Source of the DNA: Streptomyces aureocirculatus
GTDB taxonomy: Bacteria > Actinomycetota > Actinomycetes > Streptomycetales > Streptomycetaceae
Direction of reading: 5' to 3'
Length of the DNA stretch: 64,000 nt
NCBI RefSeq assembly: GCF_000720475.1
Contig: NZ_JOAP01000020.1
Location: 171,393 to 235,392 of the forward strand
The notes beneath the pieces are model-generated. The model had not been told where the DNA came from. It worked only from the letters and a program-made list of their open reading frames with translations, and made no database searches. The translations under genes and the position numbers were made by a program. Shown piece by piece: positions 40,002 through 49,208 of the stretch (its first letter is position 1; each line of letters begins with the position of its first letter).

Positions 40002-41297
40002 GTGAGTGAGACACCGATGAACACCCTGCAATACCGCTTTGACGGGCCAGAAGACGCCCCGGTCCTGATCCTGGGTGCCTCACTGGGTACCACCTGGCAC
40101 ATGTGGGACCGACAGGTGCCCGAGCTGAGCAAGCACTGGCGGGTGTTCCGCTTCGACATGCCGGGGCACGGCGGTGCCCCCGCCCACTCCGTGGACTCCG
40201 TCGGAGAGCTGGCCGCCCAACTGCTCGGCACCCTCGACGAGCTGGGGGTGCAGCGCTTCGGGTACGCGGGCTGCGCGCTCGGCGGCGCGATCGGCGCGGA
40301 GCTCGCGCTGCGGTACCCGCACCGCGTCGCCTCGCTGGCGCTGATCGCCGCGTCACCGCGGTTCGGCACCGCCGACGAGTTCCGCCAGCGCGGCGTCATC
40401 GTCCGCACCAACGGCCTCGACCCCATCGCCCGCAGCTCGCCCGAGCGCTGGTTCACGCCCGGCTTCGCCGCCGCGCAGCCCGCCATCACCGACTGGGCCG
40501 TACAGATGGTGCGCACGACCGACCCCGGCTGCTACATCGCCGCGTGCGAGGCGCTCGCCGCCTTCGACATCCGTCCGGAGCTTGCCAGCATAGGAGTGCC
40601 GACCCTCGTCCTGGTCGGCTCCGAGGACCAGGTGACGGGGCAGGCCGAGGCCCGCACCCTGGTCGCGGGCATCCCCGACGCCCGCCTCGCCGTGGTGCCG
40701 GGCGCCTCCCACCTGGCCCCCGTGGAACAGCCCGTCGCGGTCACCGACCTCCTCGTACGCCACTTCACCAGCGCCTGGCAGGCCGCCCCCGACGCGTTCG
40801 CCACCGGCCAGCACGCCATCGTGGCGCCGCCCGTCAAGCCGGTGCTCGCACCGCCGCCCGCCGCTCCCGTCGCCGAGGTGGCGTCGGTGGAGCAGCCCGA
40901 GGCCACGGATCACCGCCCCGACCTGTACGGGGCGGGCATGAAGGTACGCCGTGAGGTCCTCGGCGACGCGCACGTCGACCGGGCGCTCGCCGCCGCCGAC
41001 GAGTTCTCGCAGGACTTCCAGGACCTGGTCACCCGCTACGCCTGGGGCGAGGTCTGGAACCGCCAGGGCCTCGACCGCCGCACCCGTAGCTGCGTCACGC
41101 TCACGGCCCTCGTCGCGGGCGGCCACCAGGAGGAGCTGGCCTTCCACACCCGCGCCGCGCTCCGCAACGGCCTCACCCCCGCCGAGATCAAGGAAGTGCT
41201 CCTGCAAGCCGCGGTGTACTGCGGTGTTCCCACCGCCAACAGCGCCTTCCGCGTCGCCCAGCAGGTGATCCGCGAGGAGACCACCCCCCAGGAGTAG
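40002..41297 (+). CDS. PcaL-like fusion: enol-lactonase-type hydrolase plus carboxymuconolactone decarboxylase
   Basis: This protein of about 431 residues joins an alpha/beta hydrolase domain (residues about 1-255, 3-oxoadipate enol-lactonase type) to a carboxymuconolactone decarboxylase domain (about 310-431; RTRSCVTLTALVAGGHQEEL, then EVLLQAAVYCGVP). Fused PcaL enzymes carry out two consecutive steps of protocatechuate breakdown. The expected Ser of the hydrolase elbow is Ala here (AGCALGGAIG, codon GCG). The Asp (SEDQV) and His (GASHLAP) are present, so lactonase activity is doubtful. I chose GTG 40002 (GAGAGGG upstream); in-frame GTG 39978 is possible. No other pca genes are in view. Confidence 0.85.
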   Translation: MSETPMNTLQYRFDGPEDAPVLILGASLGTTWHMWDRQVPELSKHWRVFRFDMPGHGGAPAHSVDSVGELAAQLLGTLDELGVQRFGYAGCALGGAIGAELALRYPHRVASLALIAASPRFGTADEFRQRGVIVRTNGLDPIARSSPERWFTPGFAAAQPAITDWAVQMVRTTDPGCYIAACEALAAFDIRPELASIGVPTLVLVGSEDQVTGQAEARTLVAGIPDARLAVVPGASHLAPVEQPVAVTDLLVRHFTSAWQAAPDAFATGQHAIVAPPVKPVLAPPPAAPVAEVASVEQPEATDHRPDLYGAGMKVRREVLGDAHVDRALAAADEFSQDFQDLVTRYAWGEVWNRQGLDRRTRSCVTLTALVAGGHQEELAFHTRAALRNGLTPAEIKEVLLQAAVYCGVPTANSAFRVAQQVIREETTPQE

Positions 41298-41352
41298 CCC
41301 CGCCGTGCCCTCGGGGCCGCACCCGGCGGCCCCGAGGAGCAGGATGGGAGGC

Positions 41353-42000
41353 ATGACGACGTCTCGTATCGAACTCACGAAGAAGTCCCACGCCTGTGTC
41401 CGCCTGGAGAAGGACGGCCGGAGCCTCGTCATCGACCCCGGCGGCTTCAGCGAACAGGACGCTGCGGTGGGCGCCGCAGCGATCCTCGTCACGCACGAGC
41501 ACCCCGACCACTTCGACGAGGGCCAGTTGCGCGCCGCCCTCGAAGCCGATCCGGCCGCCGAGATCTGGACCCTCGCCTCCGTCGCCGCCCAGATCTCCGC
41601 CGCCTTCCCCGGCCGCGTGCACACCGTCGGCCACGGCGACACGTTCACGGCCGCCGGATTCGACGTCCAGGTCCACGGCGAACTGCACGCCGTGATCCAC
41701 CCCGACCTGCCGCGCGTCACCAACGTCGGCTATCTCCTGGACGGCACCGTCTTCCACCCCGGCGACGCCTTCACGGTGCCCGAGCACTCGGTGGAGACGC
41801 TCCTCGTTCCCGTCATGGCGCCCTGGAACAAGATCGCCGAGGTGATCGACTACGTCCGCGAGGTCAAGCCGCGGCGCGCCTACGACATCCACGACGCCCT
41901 CCTCACAGACCTGGCACGCCCCATCTACGACGCTCACGTGGGCCGTCTCGGCGGAGCCGACCACGTGCGGCTCACACCGGGGGAGTCCGCCGGGCTCTGA
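41353..42000 (+). CDS. MBL-fold metal-dependent hydrolase (UlaG-like)
   Basis: This 215-residue protein has the metallo-beta-lactamase metal motif THEHPDHFD (HxHxDH), an upstream VIDPGGF strand, a third metal region HPGDAF and a late His in YDIHDALL. The size and lack of extra domains fit small UlaG-like hydrolases of unknown substrate. The ATG at 41353 follows GGGAGG. It lies 55 bases after the PcaL-like gene and may be co-transcribed with it. Confidence 0.88.
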   Translation: MTTSRIELTKKSHACVRLEKDGRSLVIDPGGFSEQDAAVGAAAILVTHEHPDHFDEGQLRAALEADPAAEIWTLASVAAQISAAFPGRVHTVGHGDTFTAAGFDVQVHGELHAVIHPDLPRVTNVGYLLDGTVFHPGDAFTVPEHSVETLLVPVMAPWNKIAEVIDYVREVKPRRAYDIHDALLTDLARPIYDAHVGRLGGADHVRLTPGESAGL

Positions 42001-42057
42001 GGGGCGGGGCGGGCGGTGGTCCGGGGACTGTCAGTGGTGCCGGGTAGGTTGGGGACC

Positions 42058-42837
42058 ATGCGGATTGCCACCTGGAACGTGAACTCGATCACCGCCCGTC
42101 TGCCCCGGCTCCTGGCCTGGCTGGAGAAGACCGGCACGGACGTGCTGTGCGTCCAGGAGACCAAGTGCACCCTGGAGCAGTTCCCCACCGAGGCCCTGCG
42201 CGAGCTCGGCTACGAGTCGGCGGTGAACGCCACCGGCCGGTGGAACGGCGTGGCGGTGATCTCCCGCGTCGGCCTCGACGACGTGACGCCCGGCCTGGCC
42301 GACGGCCCCGGCTACGACGGCGCGCAGGAGCCCCGCGCCATCGCCGCGACCTGCGGCCCGGCCCGCGTCTGGTCGGTGTACGTGCCGAACGGACGCGAGG
42401 TCGACCACGCGCACTACGCCTACAAGCTCGCCTGGTTCGAGGCCCTGAAGGCCGCCGTCGCCGACGACGCCGCGGGCCCCCGCCCCTTCGCCGTCCTCGG
42501 CGACTACAACGTCGCGCCGACGGACGACGACGTCTGGGACCCCTCCCTCTTCGAGGGCGCCACCCATGTCACCCCCGCCGAGCGCGCCGCCCTCGCCTCC
42601 CTCCGCGAGACCGGCCTCCACGACGTCGTCCCCCGCCCCCTGAAGTACGACCGCCCCTTCACGTACTGGGACTACCGCGAGCTCGGCTTCCCCAAGAACA
42701 AGGGCATGCGCATTGACCTCGTCTATGGGAACGAGGCGTTCTCCAAGGCTGTGTCCGACGCGTATGTGGACCGCGAGGAGCGGAAGGGGAAGGGGGCTTC
42801 CGATCACGCGCCCGTGGTGGTGGACCTGGACGTCTGA
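42058..42837 (+). CDS. xth: exodeoxyribonuclease III
   Basis: This 259-residue protein of the exonuclease III/AP endonuclease family has MRIATWNVNSI at the N terminus, the metal Glu in CVQETKC, the GDYNVAP catalytic Asp/Asn, and GMRIDLVYG with SDHAPVVVDL holding the final Asp and His. It cleaves abasic sites and trims 3' ends in base excision repair. The length matches the family. The start is ATG 42058; longer in-frame starts would add non-conserved sequence. Confidence 0.93.
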   Translation: MRIATWNVNSITARLPRLLAWLEKTGTDVLCVQETKCTLEQFPTEALRELGYESAVNATGRWNGVAVISRVGLDDVTPGLADGPGYDGAQEPRAIAATCGPARVWSVYVPNGREVDHAHYAYKLAWFEALKAAVADDAAGPRPFAVLGDYNVAPTDDDVWDPSLFEGATHVTPAERAALASLRETGLHDVVPRPLKYDRPFTYWDYRELGFPKNKGMRIDLVYGNEAFSKAVSDAYVDREERKGKGASDHAPVVVDLDV

Positions 42838-42865
42838 CCCTTCCCCCACCCCGCCCCTTCCCGAA

Positions 42866-42882
42866 CTGGGGCTCCGCCCCAG
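42866..42882. terminator. hairpin after exonuclease III gene
   Basis: CTGGGGC (42866-42872) and GCCCCAG (42876-42882) form a 7-bp stem with a 3-base loop, followed by GACCCCGCTCCTCAATCG. This GGGGCTCCGCCCC element, often with that tail, is a widespread Streptomyces intergenic repeat that can act as a terminator. Confidence 0.55.
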
Positions 42883-43050
42883 ACCCCGCTCCTCAATCGC
42901 CGGAGCGGACTCAACGTACGGGGCGGTGCGTGCTGAAACTGAAGAGCCGTCAGTCAGCCGTCGGTGAACGCGGCGTGGCCCAGGGCCCAGGGCCACGCCG
43001 CTCCACGGGCCCCGCGTCGGCCACCCGCACACCAGTGCCAGGATGGCGTC

Positions 43051-43494
43051 ATGCATCTTTACGATGAGCGCCTGACTGTCCCGGCCGCGTGGTGGTTCCT
43101 CGTCGTGCTCGCGGGCTGTCTCCTCGGCGGTCTGCTGCTGCCCTTCGGGCCCGTCGCCGCCGCGGCCGGGGTGGTCCTCGTCGGTGCGGTCTTCGGCCCG
43201 CTGGTCCACCGCTACGGCTCGGCCCGCATCGTCGTGACGCCAGGGACGCTCGTCGTGGGCGGCCGGGCCATCCCGATCGACGACCTCGGGACCACGGAGA
43301 TCCTCGACGCGGGCGAGGCCTTCGAGTGGCGTACGTACAAGGCGAACGCGTACGCGCTGCTCCTGCTGCGGGCCTATGTGCCCACCGCGCTGCGCGTGGA
43401 ACTGCGGGGCCCGCACCACACGGCCCCCTATCTCTACCTCTCCACCCGCCGCCCCATGAACCTGGCCACGATTTTGGCCTTCACCCGTCACTGA
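43051..43494 (+). CDS. DUF3093-family membrane protein
   Basis: This 147-residue protein has two membrane helices near the N terminus (AAWWFLVVLAGCLLGGLLL, then AAGVVLVGAVFGPLV) followed by a soluble domain with RIVVTPGTLVVGGR, IPIDDLG and a final STRRPMNLATIL. This matches DUF3093, conserved in actinobacteria, function unknown. The ATG at 43051 gives the conserved MHLYDERLTVP start. Confidence 0.85.
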   Translation: MHLYDERLTVPAAWWFLVVLAGCLLGGLLLPFGPVAAAAGVVLVGAVFGPLVHRYGSARIVVTPGTLVVGGRAIPIDDLGTTEILDAGEAFEWRTYKANAYALLLLRAYVPTALRVELRGPHHTAPYLYLSTRRPMNLATILAFTRH

Positions 43495-43591
43495 ACTGCC
43501 GCGAGATACATTCCTTGATACGCGGATCCGCCGTCCGGCCGGCCCCGGTGCTCCCGGGAGCCGCCGGGCACCCCACGGAGAGGCACCGGTC

Positions 43592-44032
43592 ATGAACATT
43601 CCGTTCCTGGACAAGTGGCGCAAGCGGCGCCCGAGCGAGCCGGGCGTGCAGCTCACGACGGCCTTCGAGGACAATCCAGGTGGGGTGGCCGACCTCCTTT
43701 CCGAGTGTGAGCTGCTGCGCTCGCAGGCGGCCGCCGCCGGTCTGGAACTGGATGACTCGCCGGGTTCGCTGGCGGCCCTCGACCAACTGCCGCCGCACTG
43801 GCGCGACGACGCGGAGTCGCTCCCGTGGTTCGGCAACGACGCGGGCCTGTATCTGGGCACGGTGCTCGTGCGGACCGTGCCGGGCGCGGTCTGGCACGTG
43901 CTGCCCGGCGGTACCCCGGTGGTGCGCCTCGCCTCGGGCCGGGAGATCCAGGTGGTCGCGGCGGGCCTCGATTGGGCGGTGCAGGGAACGCCCGAGTTGT
44001 CGCAGATCTACGCGGAGGCGTCGGAGACGTAG
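43592..44032 (+). CDS. conserved Streptomyces protein (DUF6278-like)
   Basis: This 146-residue soluble protein starts MNIPFLDKWRKRR and contains GSLAALDQLPPHWRDD, LPWFGNDAGLYLGTVLV and an IQVVAAGLDWAV segment. The pattern resembles DUF6278, a common Streptomyces family without known function. A GGAGAGG site precedes the ATG. The last codons (ETS and the TAG) are part of a 17-base tandem repeat that continues past the stop. Confidence 0.75.
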   Translation: MNIPFLDKWRKRRPSEPGVQLTTAFEDNPGGVADLLSECELLRSQAAAAGLELDDSPGSLAALDQLPPHWRDDAESLPWFGNDAGLYLGTVLVRTVPGAVWHVLPGGTPVVRLASGREIQVVAAGLDWAVQGTPELSQIYAEASET

Positions 44033-44074
44033 CCGACGCCGAGACATAGCCGACGCCGAGACGTAGCCGACGCC
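44024..44074. repeat. 17-bp tandem repeat including a stop codon
   Basis: Three copies of GAGACGTAGCCGACGCC (second copy with A for G at position 6) start at 44024, 44041 and 44058. The first copy contains the TAG stop of the preceding gene, so the repeat duplicates the gene's very end. A partial fourth copy (GAGGCA) follows. Confidence 0.85.
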
Positions 44075-44211
44075 GAGGCATCGGAGACGCAGCCGCGAGG
44101 CGACGAAGCCTCAAATACGGTTAATGCCCCTAAGTGCGTGTCGTCCCATAAGTCCCGTTTTCGCGTGGATAGTTTGCGCTGACCGACACAGCAGAATGGG
44201 CAGGTCCGGGC

Positions 44212-44955
<744 letters not shown>

Positions 44956-44966
44956 CGGGGGCCGGC

Positions 44967-45875
44967 ATGCTCCGTACGACACGTCTGTTCACCGCGCTCG
45001 TCCTCACCGCCCTCGCCACGGCCGCCTGCGGCAAGGAGGGCAGCCCTCCGACCAAGGGCCCCGCCGCCGGGAAGCTGCCCACGTACCGGGTGGCGAAGGA
45101 CTTCCGCCTGCCGCAGTCCGGCACCTGGCGCAAGGCCGAGAGCCGGGGCCGGTTCGTGGTCGGCGCCAAGGAGGACCAGCCCTACCTCGGCGAGAAGGAC
45201 CCGGCGAGCGGCCGCTACTCCGGCTTCGACATCGAGATCGCCAAGATGATCTCGGCCTCCCTCGGTCTCGACCCGGACCGGATCTCGTTCAGGACGATCG
45301 CCTCCGCCAACCGCGAGACCGCGTTGCAGAACGGACAGATCGACTTCTACGTCGGCACCTACACCATCAACGACAACCGCAAGAAGCTCGTCGGCTTCGG
45401 CGGCCCCTACTACATGGCGGGGCAGGGCCTGCTCGTGCGGCACGACGAGGACGACATCAAGGGACCGCGGGACCTCGCGGGCAAGAAGGTGTGCTCCGCC
45501 GCGGGCTCCACGCCCTACCAGCGCATCCAGCAGGACTACCCGAAGGCGACGCTCGTCGCGTACGACACGTACTCCGTGTGTGTGGACAATCTGCTGACCT
45601 ATCAGGTCGACGCCGTCACCACCGACGACGCGATCCTCATCGGGTACGCGGCCAAGGTGCCCGACGAGCTGAAGCTGGTCGGCAAGCCCTTCTCCGAGGA
45701 GCCGTACGGCATCGGCGTACCCCGGGGCGACAACGCGCTCAGGCTCGCCGTCGACGACGCGCTCGCCGCCCGCGAGAAGAACGGCGACTGGAAGAAGGCC
45801 TACGACGCGACCCTCGGCCTCTCCGGCGTCCCGGCACCGAAACCGCCGCCCATCGACCGCTACCCGGCGAGCTGA
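44967..45875 (+). CDS. gluB: glutamate-binding lipoprotein of the ABC transporter
   Basis: This 302-residue substrate-binding protein begins with a lipoprotein signal ending LATAAC (lipobox). The mature part has the family-3 solute-binding fold: a RFVVGAKEDQPY strand, then FDIEIAKMIS, NGQIDFYVGTYTINDNRKK and DNLLTYQVDAVTTDDAIL. It binds glutamate or a similar polar amino acid outside the membrane for the GluCD permeases. It starts 11 bases after gluA. Confidence 0.92.
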   Translation: MLRTTRLFTALVLTALATAACGKEGSPPTKGPAAGKLPTYRVAKDFRLPQSGTWRKAESRGRFVVGAKEDQPYLGEKDPASGRYSGFDIEIAKMISASLGLDPDRISFRTIASANRETALQNGQIDFYVGTYTINDNRKKLVGFGGPYYMAGQGLLVRHDEDDIKGPRDLAGKKVCSAAGSTPYQRIQQDYPKATLVAYDTYSVCVDNLLTYQVDAVTTDDAILIGYAAKVPDELKLVGKPFSEEPYGIGVPRGDNALRLAVDDALAAREKNGDWKKAYDATLGLSGVPAPKPPPIDRYPAS

Positions 45876-45884
45876 GGAGGCGTC

Positions 45885-46529
45885 ATGGACGTACTGACCG
45901 ACAACTTCTCCACCTTCGGCGAGGGCTTCGTCGGCACCCTCGAACTGACCGTGTACGCCGCACTGCTCGCGCTCGCCCTCGGCTTCCTCATGGCCTCCTT
46001 CCGGGTGGCGCCCGTCGGCTCCTTCCGGCTGTTCGGCGCCGTGTGGGTGGCGATCCTGCGGAACACCCCGCTGACGCTGCTCTTCTTCGCCGTGCTGCTT
46101 GGCCTGCCGCGGTTCGGTCTCGTGCTGCCCTTCAAGGTGTTCGCGGTGCTCGCGCTCGGCTGCTACACCTCGGCGTTCATCTGCGAGGCGCTGCGCTCGG
46201 GCATCAACACGGTGCCCAGGGGGCAGGGGGAGGCCGCCCGCAGCCTCGGCATGACCTTCGGTCAGACGCTGTCCGGCGTGGTCCTGCCGCAGGCCTTCAG
46301 GTCGGTGATCGCACCGGTCGGCTCCACGCTCATCGCGCTCGCCAAGAACTCCGCCATCGCGGGCGCCTTCAGCGTCACCGAGCTGCTCGGCACGTACAAG
46401 ACGCTCAACGAACTCGGCTACAGCATCATCTGGACCTTCGTCTGGATCGCCCTCGGCTACCTCATCATCACGCTGGCCATCAGCGCCGTCTTCAACATCC
46501 TCGAAAAGCGCTGGGGAGTCGCCCGATGA
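45885..46529 (+). CDS. gluC: glutamate ABC transporter permease 1
   Basis: This 214-residue permease of the polar amino acid ABC family has about five membrane helices and the EAA-loop region ALRSGINTVPRGQGEAARSL that contacts the ATPase. It starts 9 bases after gluB, and its end overlaps the start of the next permease by four bases (ATGA). GluC and GluD normally form the heterodimeric channel. Confidence 0.92.
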   Translation: MDVLTDNFSTFGEGFVGTLELTVYAALLALALGFLMASFRVAPVGSFRLFGAVWVAILRNTPLTLLFFAVLLGLPRFGLVLPFKVFAVLALGCYTSAFICEALRSGINTVPRGQGEAARSLGMTFGQTLSGVVLPQAFRSVIAPVGSTLIALAKNSAIAGAFSVTELLGTYKTLNELGYSIIWTFVWIALGYLIITLAISAVFNILEKRWGVAR

Positions 46530-47440
46530 CCGCCACCGCCACCGCATCCGCTCCCGCCCCCACTCCCGAGGCCACCGCCCTCTACGACATCCCCGGCCCC
46601 AGAACCCGCCGCAGGCACCTGCTCTACGGCGTCCTCTCGACCGTGCTCATCGTCGCTCTCGCCTGCTGGGCCGTGTACCTGCTGTTCGACACGGACCAGT
46701 TCACCCGCACCAAGTGGGCGCCCTTCGAGTACCAGGGCATCCAGGAGCTGCTCCTGAGCGGGCTCGGCAACACCCTGAAGGCGTTCGCGATCTCCGCGGT
46801 GCTCGCGCTCGCCCTGGGCGGGCTCCTGGCCACCGGACGCCTCTCGGAGCACCGGCCGGTCCGCTGGGTGGCCACCGTCGCCGTGGAGTTCTTCCGCGCG
46901 ATGCCCGTGCTCGTGATGATCTTCTTCGTCTTCGTGGCGCTGAAGGTCCAGCCGCTGCCGGCCCTTGTCGCCGGGCTCACGCTCTACAACGGTTCCGTGC
47001 TCGCCGAGGTGTTCCGCTCCGGCATCAACTCGGTGGAGCGCGGGCAGAGGGAGGCCGCCTACGCGCTGGGCATGAGAAAGACGCAGGTCATGTCGTACGT
47101 CCTGGTGCCGCAGGCGGTGCGGGCCATGTTGCCCGCCATCATCAGCCAGTTGGTCGTGGCCCTGAAGGACACCTCGCTCGGCTATCTGATCACCTATGAG
47201 GAGTTCCTCCACGCCGGGAAGCTCATCGCGTCGAATCTCGACTACGATTTGCCTTTCATCCCCGTGGTCATGGTGATCTCACCGATCTACATCGGGATGT
47301 GCATGCTGCTTTCGTGGTTCGCCCACCGGGTGTCCAAGCGTCAGCAGCGCAGTCCCAAGACAGAGGCCGTGGATGTCGCCCCGGCCGAACCAGGGACGCT
47401 GCTGCCGGGCGGGGGTCCTCCCAGGGCCCCAGGCCCCTGA
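46526..47440 (+). CDS. gluD: glutamate ABC transporter permease 2
   Basis: This 304-residue permease has the EAA loop VFRSGINSVERGQREAAYAL and one helix more than GluC, a hydrophobic segment near residue 35 before the core. The ATG overlaps the gluC stop. The C-terminal 30 residues are hydrophilic and Pro-rich. It completes the gluABCD operon, and the convergent S15 peptidase follows. Confidence 0.92.
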   Translation: MTATATASAPAPTPEATALYDIPGPRTRRRHLLYGVLSTVLIVALACWAVYLLFDTDQFTRTKWAPFEYQGIQELLLSGLGNTLKAFAISAVLALALGGLLATGRLSEHRPVRWVATVAVEFFRAMPVLVMIFFVFVALKVQPLPALVAGLTLYNGSVLAEVFRSGINSVERGQREAAYALGMRKTQVMSYVLVPQAVRAMLPAIISQLVVALKDTSLGYLITYEEFLHAGKLIASNLDYDLPFIPVVMVISPIYIGMCMLLSWFAHRVSKRQQRSPKTEAVDVAPAEPGTLLPGGGPPRAPGP

Positions 47441-47489
47441 CGGGAGCAGCAGCGGGGAAGGGCCAGGCCCGCCCGGCAGCAGCCGGAGA

Positions 47490-49073
47490 TCACTGCTCGC
47501 GCAGGGGGATCGACACGTACGACGGGTCGGTCTTCGGTGAGGAGAAGGTCAGCTGCGCGCCGGACGGGTTGTGCTCGGCGTAGAGCGGGTCGACCGTGTC
47601 GACGACCAGGGCGAGCCGGTGCCCCGCCGGGACGTCGTAGGCCGTGGAGAACAGCTCCAGGTCGACGGCGAACGGCTGGCCGGGAGTCTTGCCGTGGAAG
47701 GTGTACGGCGCGTTGCTGACCAGCTTGCCGAGGCCGAGCGGGCCCACGTCGTAGAGGTGGGCGACGAGGGTTCCGCTCTCCTTGGTGCTGGTGAGCGTGG
47801 TGTGCAGCTTCGCCGTGCCCCGCACCCGCTCCGCCCGCGCGGCCCGCTCCGACTGCCACACGGCCGCGTAGCGGCGCGGCAGCAGCGGGATCGACGCCAC
47901 CGGCGGCAGCTTCAGGAACTGGTCGAGGGCGTTGGAGAGCAGCACGGTGCCGCCGTTGGCGCCGGAGTCGACGTTCGTATGCACGGTCGTGCCGCCCGCG
48001 AGGTCGATCTTCCTGCTGGTCGCGCCGACCGACTTCCAGTCCGGGTAGCCCTCGTAGCCGCCCGTGGAGCGCGACTTGAGCTGGACCGGCTGCTCCTGGT
48101 CGATGCCGTTGCGCTCGCCCTTGAGGTAGCGGTCGAACCAGCGCCGCGTGTTCGTCCAGGTGTCGTTGGGCAGGCCGAGCAGTCCGGTCGCCTCCGACGT
48201 GGCGTGGTCGCCGGGGCGGAACTCCAGGCGCTTGGGTCCCGTCAGCTTCTCGTAGAAGCTCGCGTACTGGTTGGGCGGGAAGATGGTGTCGCCCCAGGCG
48301 TTGGCGAGCAGGATCGCGGCGCCGTTCTTGTTGAGGCGGTCCAGATAGGTCGCGGGGGAGCGCTTGGCGCCCCACGCGAGCATCTCGGGTTCCTTGTCGA
48401 GTCGGGAGCCGAGGAAGTCCTTCAGGATCGTTCGGAGCTCGGCGCTCGGGCGGCCGGTGAGCTGCCCGGCGCCGCCGAGCAGCGCGCCCGCCTGGACGTG
48501 CTGGGTGCGGCCGCTGTAGATGGAGTCGACGAGGTCGCCCCAGCCGCTGAGGGCGCCCACCGCCTTGACGCGCTTGTCGTGCGCGGCGGCCAGGAGGCTG
48601 ATGCCCGCGCCGTAGCTGACGCCCGCCATGCCGACCCTGCCGGGGTCCGCGGGGGTGTTCTCCAAAGCCCAGTCGATGACCTTGGAGGCGTCGGCGATGT
48701 CCTCGGGGCCGCCGACCTCGATCTCGCCGCCGGACTGCCAGAAGCCGCGGGAGTTGTAGCTGACCACGACATAGCCGGTCGCCGCGAGCTTCTTGGCCTG
48801 CGCGAGGTATTCGATCTGCGGCACGGCCCAACTGGTGGGCAGCACGATGACCGGGTATCTCGCGCCGCTCCCGGCGCCCGCGGGGGTGACGACGTTGGCT
48901 GCCAGCTTCGTGCCGCCGTCCCCGGCGATGTCCACGAAGCGGACCCCGCCTGCGGTGGCGGCAGCGGGCGCCGCCTGTGCGGTGGGGGTGAGGCCGAACG
49001 CGGCGCCGGCGACAAGTGTCGCCGACGCCGCGGTCACGGCAGTCGTACGCAGACCTCTGCGCTCTGTTCCCAC
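47490..49073 (-). CDS. secreted S15-family (Xaa-Pro dipeptidyl-peptidase-like) hydrolase
   Basis: This 527-residue protein has a Sec/Tat-type signal peptide (RRGLRTTAVTAASATLV, then GLTPTAQA) followed by an alpha/beta hydrolase with nucleophile elbow AGVSYGAGIS, a probable Asp in WGDTIF and a His in GDHATSEATG. A C-terminal beta-sandwich (SGTLVAHLYDVGPLG) is also present. This arrangement is the S15/CocE type, which cleaves X-Pro dipeptides or esters. The true substrate is unknown. It is convergent with gluD and probably secreted. Confidence 0.85.
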   Translation of the reverse strand: MGTERRGLRTTAVTAASATLVAGAAFGLTPTAQAAPAAATAGGVRFVDIAGDGGTKLAANVVTPAGAGSGARYPVIVLPTSWAVPQIEYLAQAKKLAATGYVVVSYNSRGFWQSGGEIEVGGPEDIADASKVIDWALENTPADPGRVGMAGVSYGAGISLLAAAHDKRVKAVGALSGWGDLVDSIYSGRTQHVQAGALLGGAGQLTGRPSAELRTILKDFLGSRLDKEPEMLAWGAKRSPATYLDRLNKNGAAILLANAWGDTIFPPNQYASFYEKLTGPKRLEFRPGDHATSEATGLLGLPNDTWTNTRRWFDRYLKGERNGIDQEQPVQLKSRSTGGYEGYPDWKSVGATSRKIDLAGGTTVHTNVDSGANGGTVLLSNALDQFLKLPPVASIPLLPRRYAAVWQSERAARAERVRGTAKLHTTLTSTKESGTLVAHLYDVGPLGLGKLVSNAPYTFHGKTPGQPFAVDLELFSTAYDVPAGHRLALVVDTVDPLYAEHNPSGAQLTFSSPKTDPSYVSIPLREQ

Positions 49074-49208
49074 GGGTCACTCCTCACTCGTGCCAGTGCA
49101 AAGTGACCCGACGGTAACCGCGCGGGCTTACCTCCGGTAACCCGTCAGTAAGTTACGTACCGGTAACGATAGTTGAGTGCTTGAGTTTCCCGCCGTGGGT
49201 CCGCGGCC

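Noticed and set aside
42031..43860. Long minus-strand ORF opposite exonuclease III and DUF3093
   Set aside because: It is an antisense shadow. The plus-strand genes have complete family motifs.
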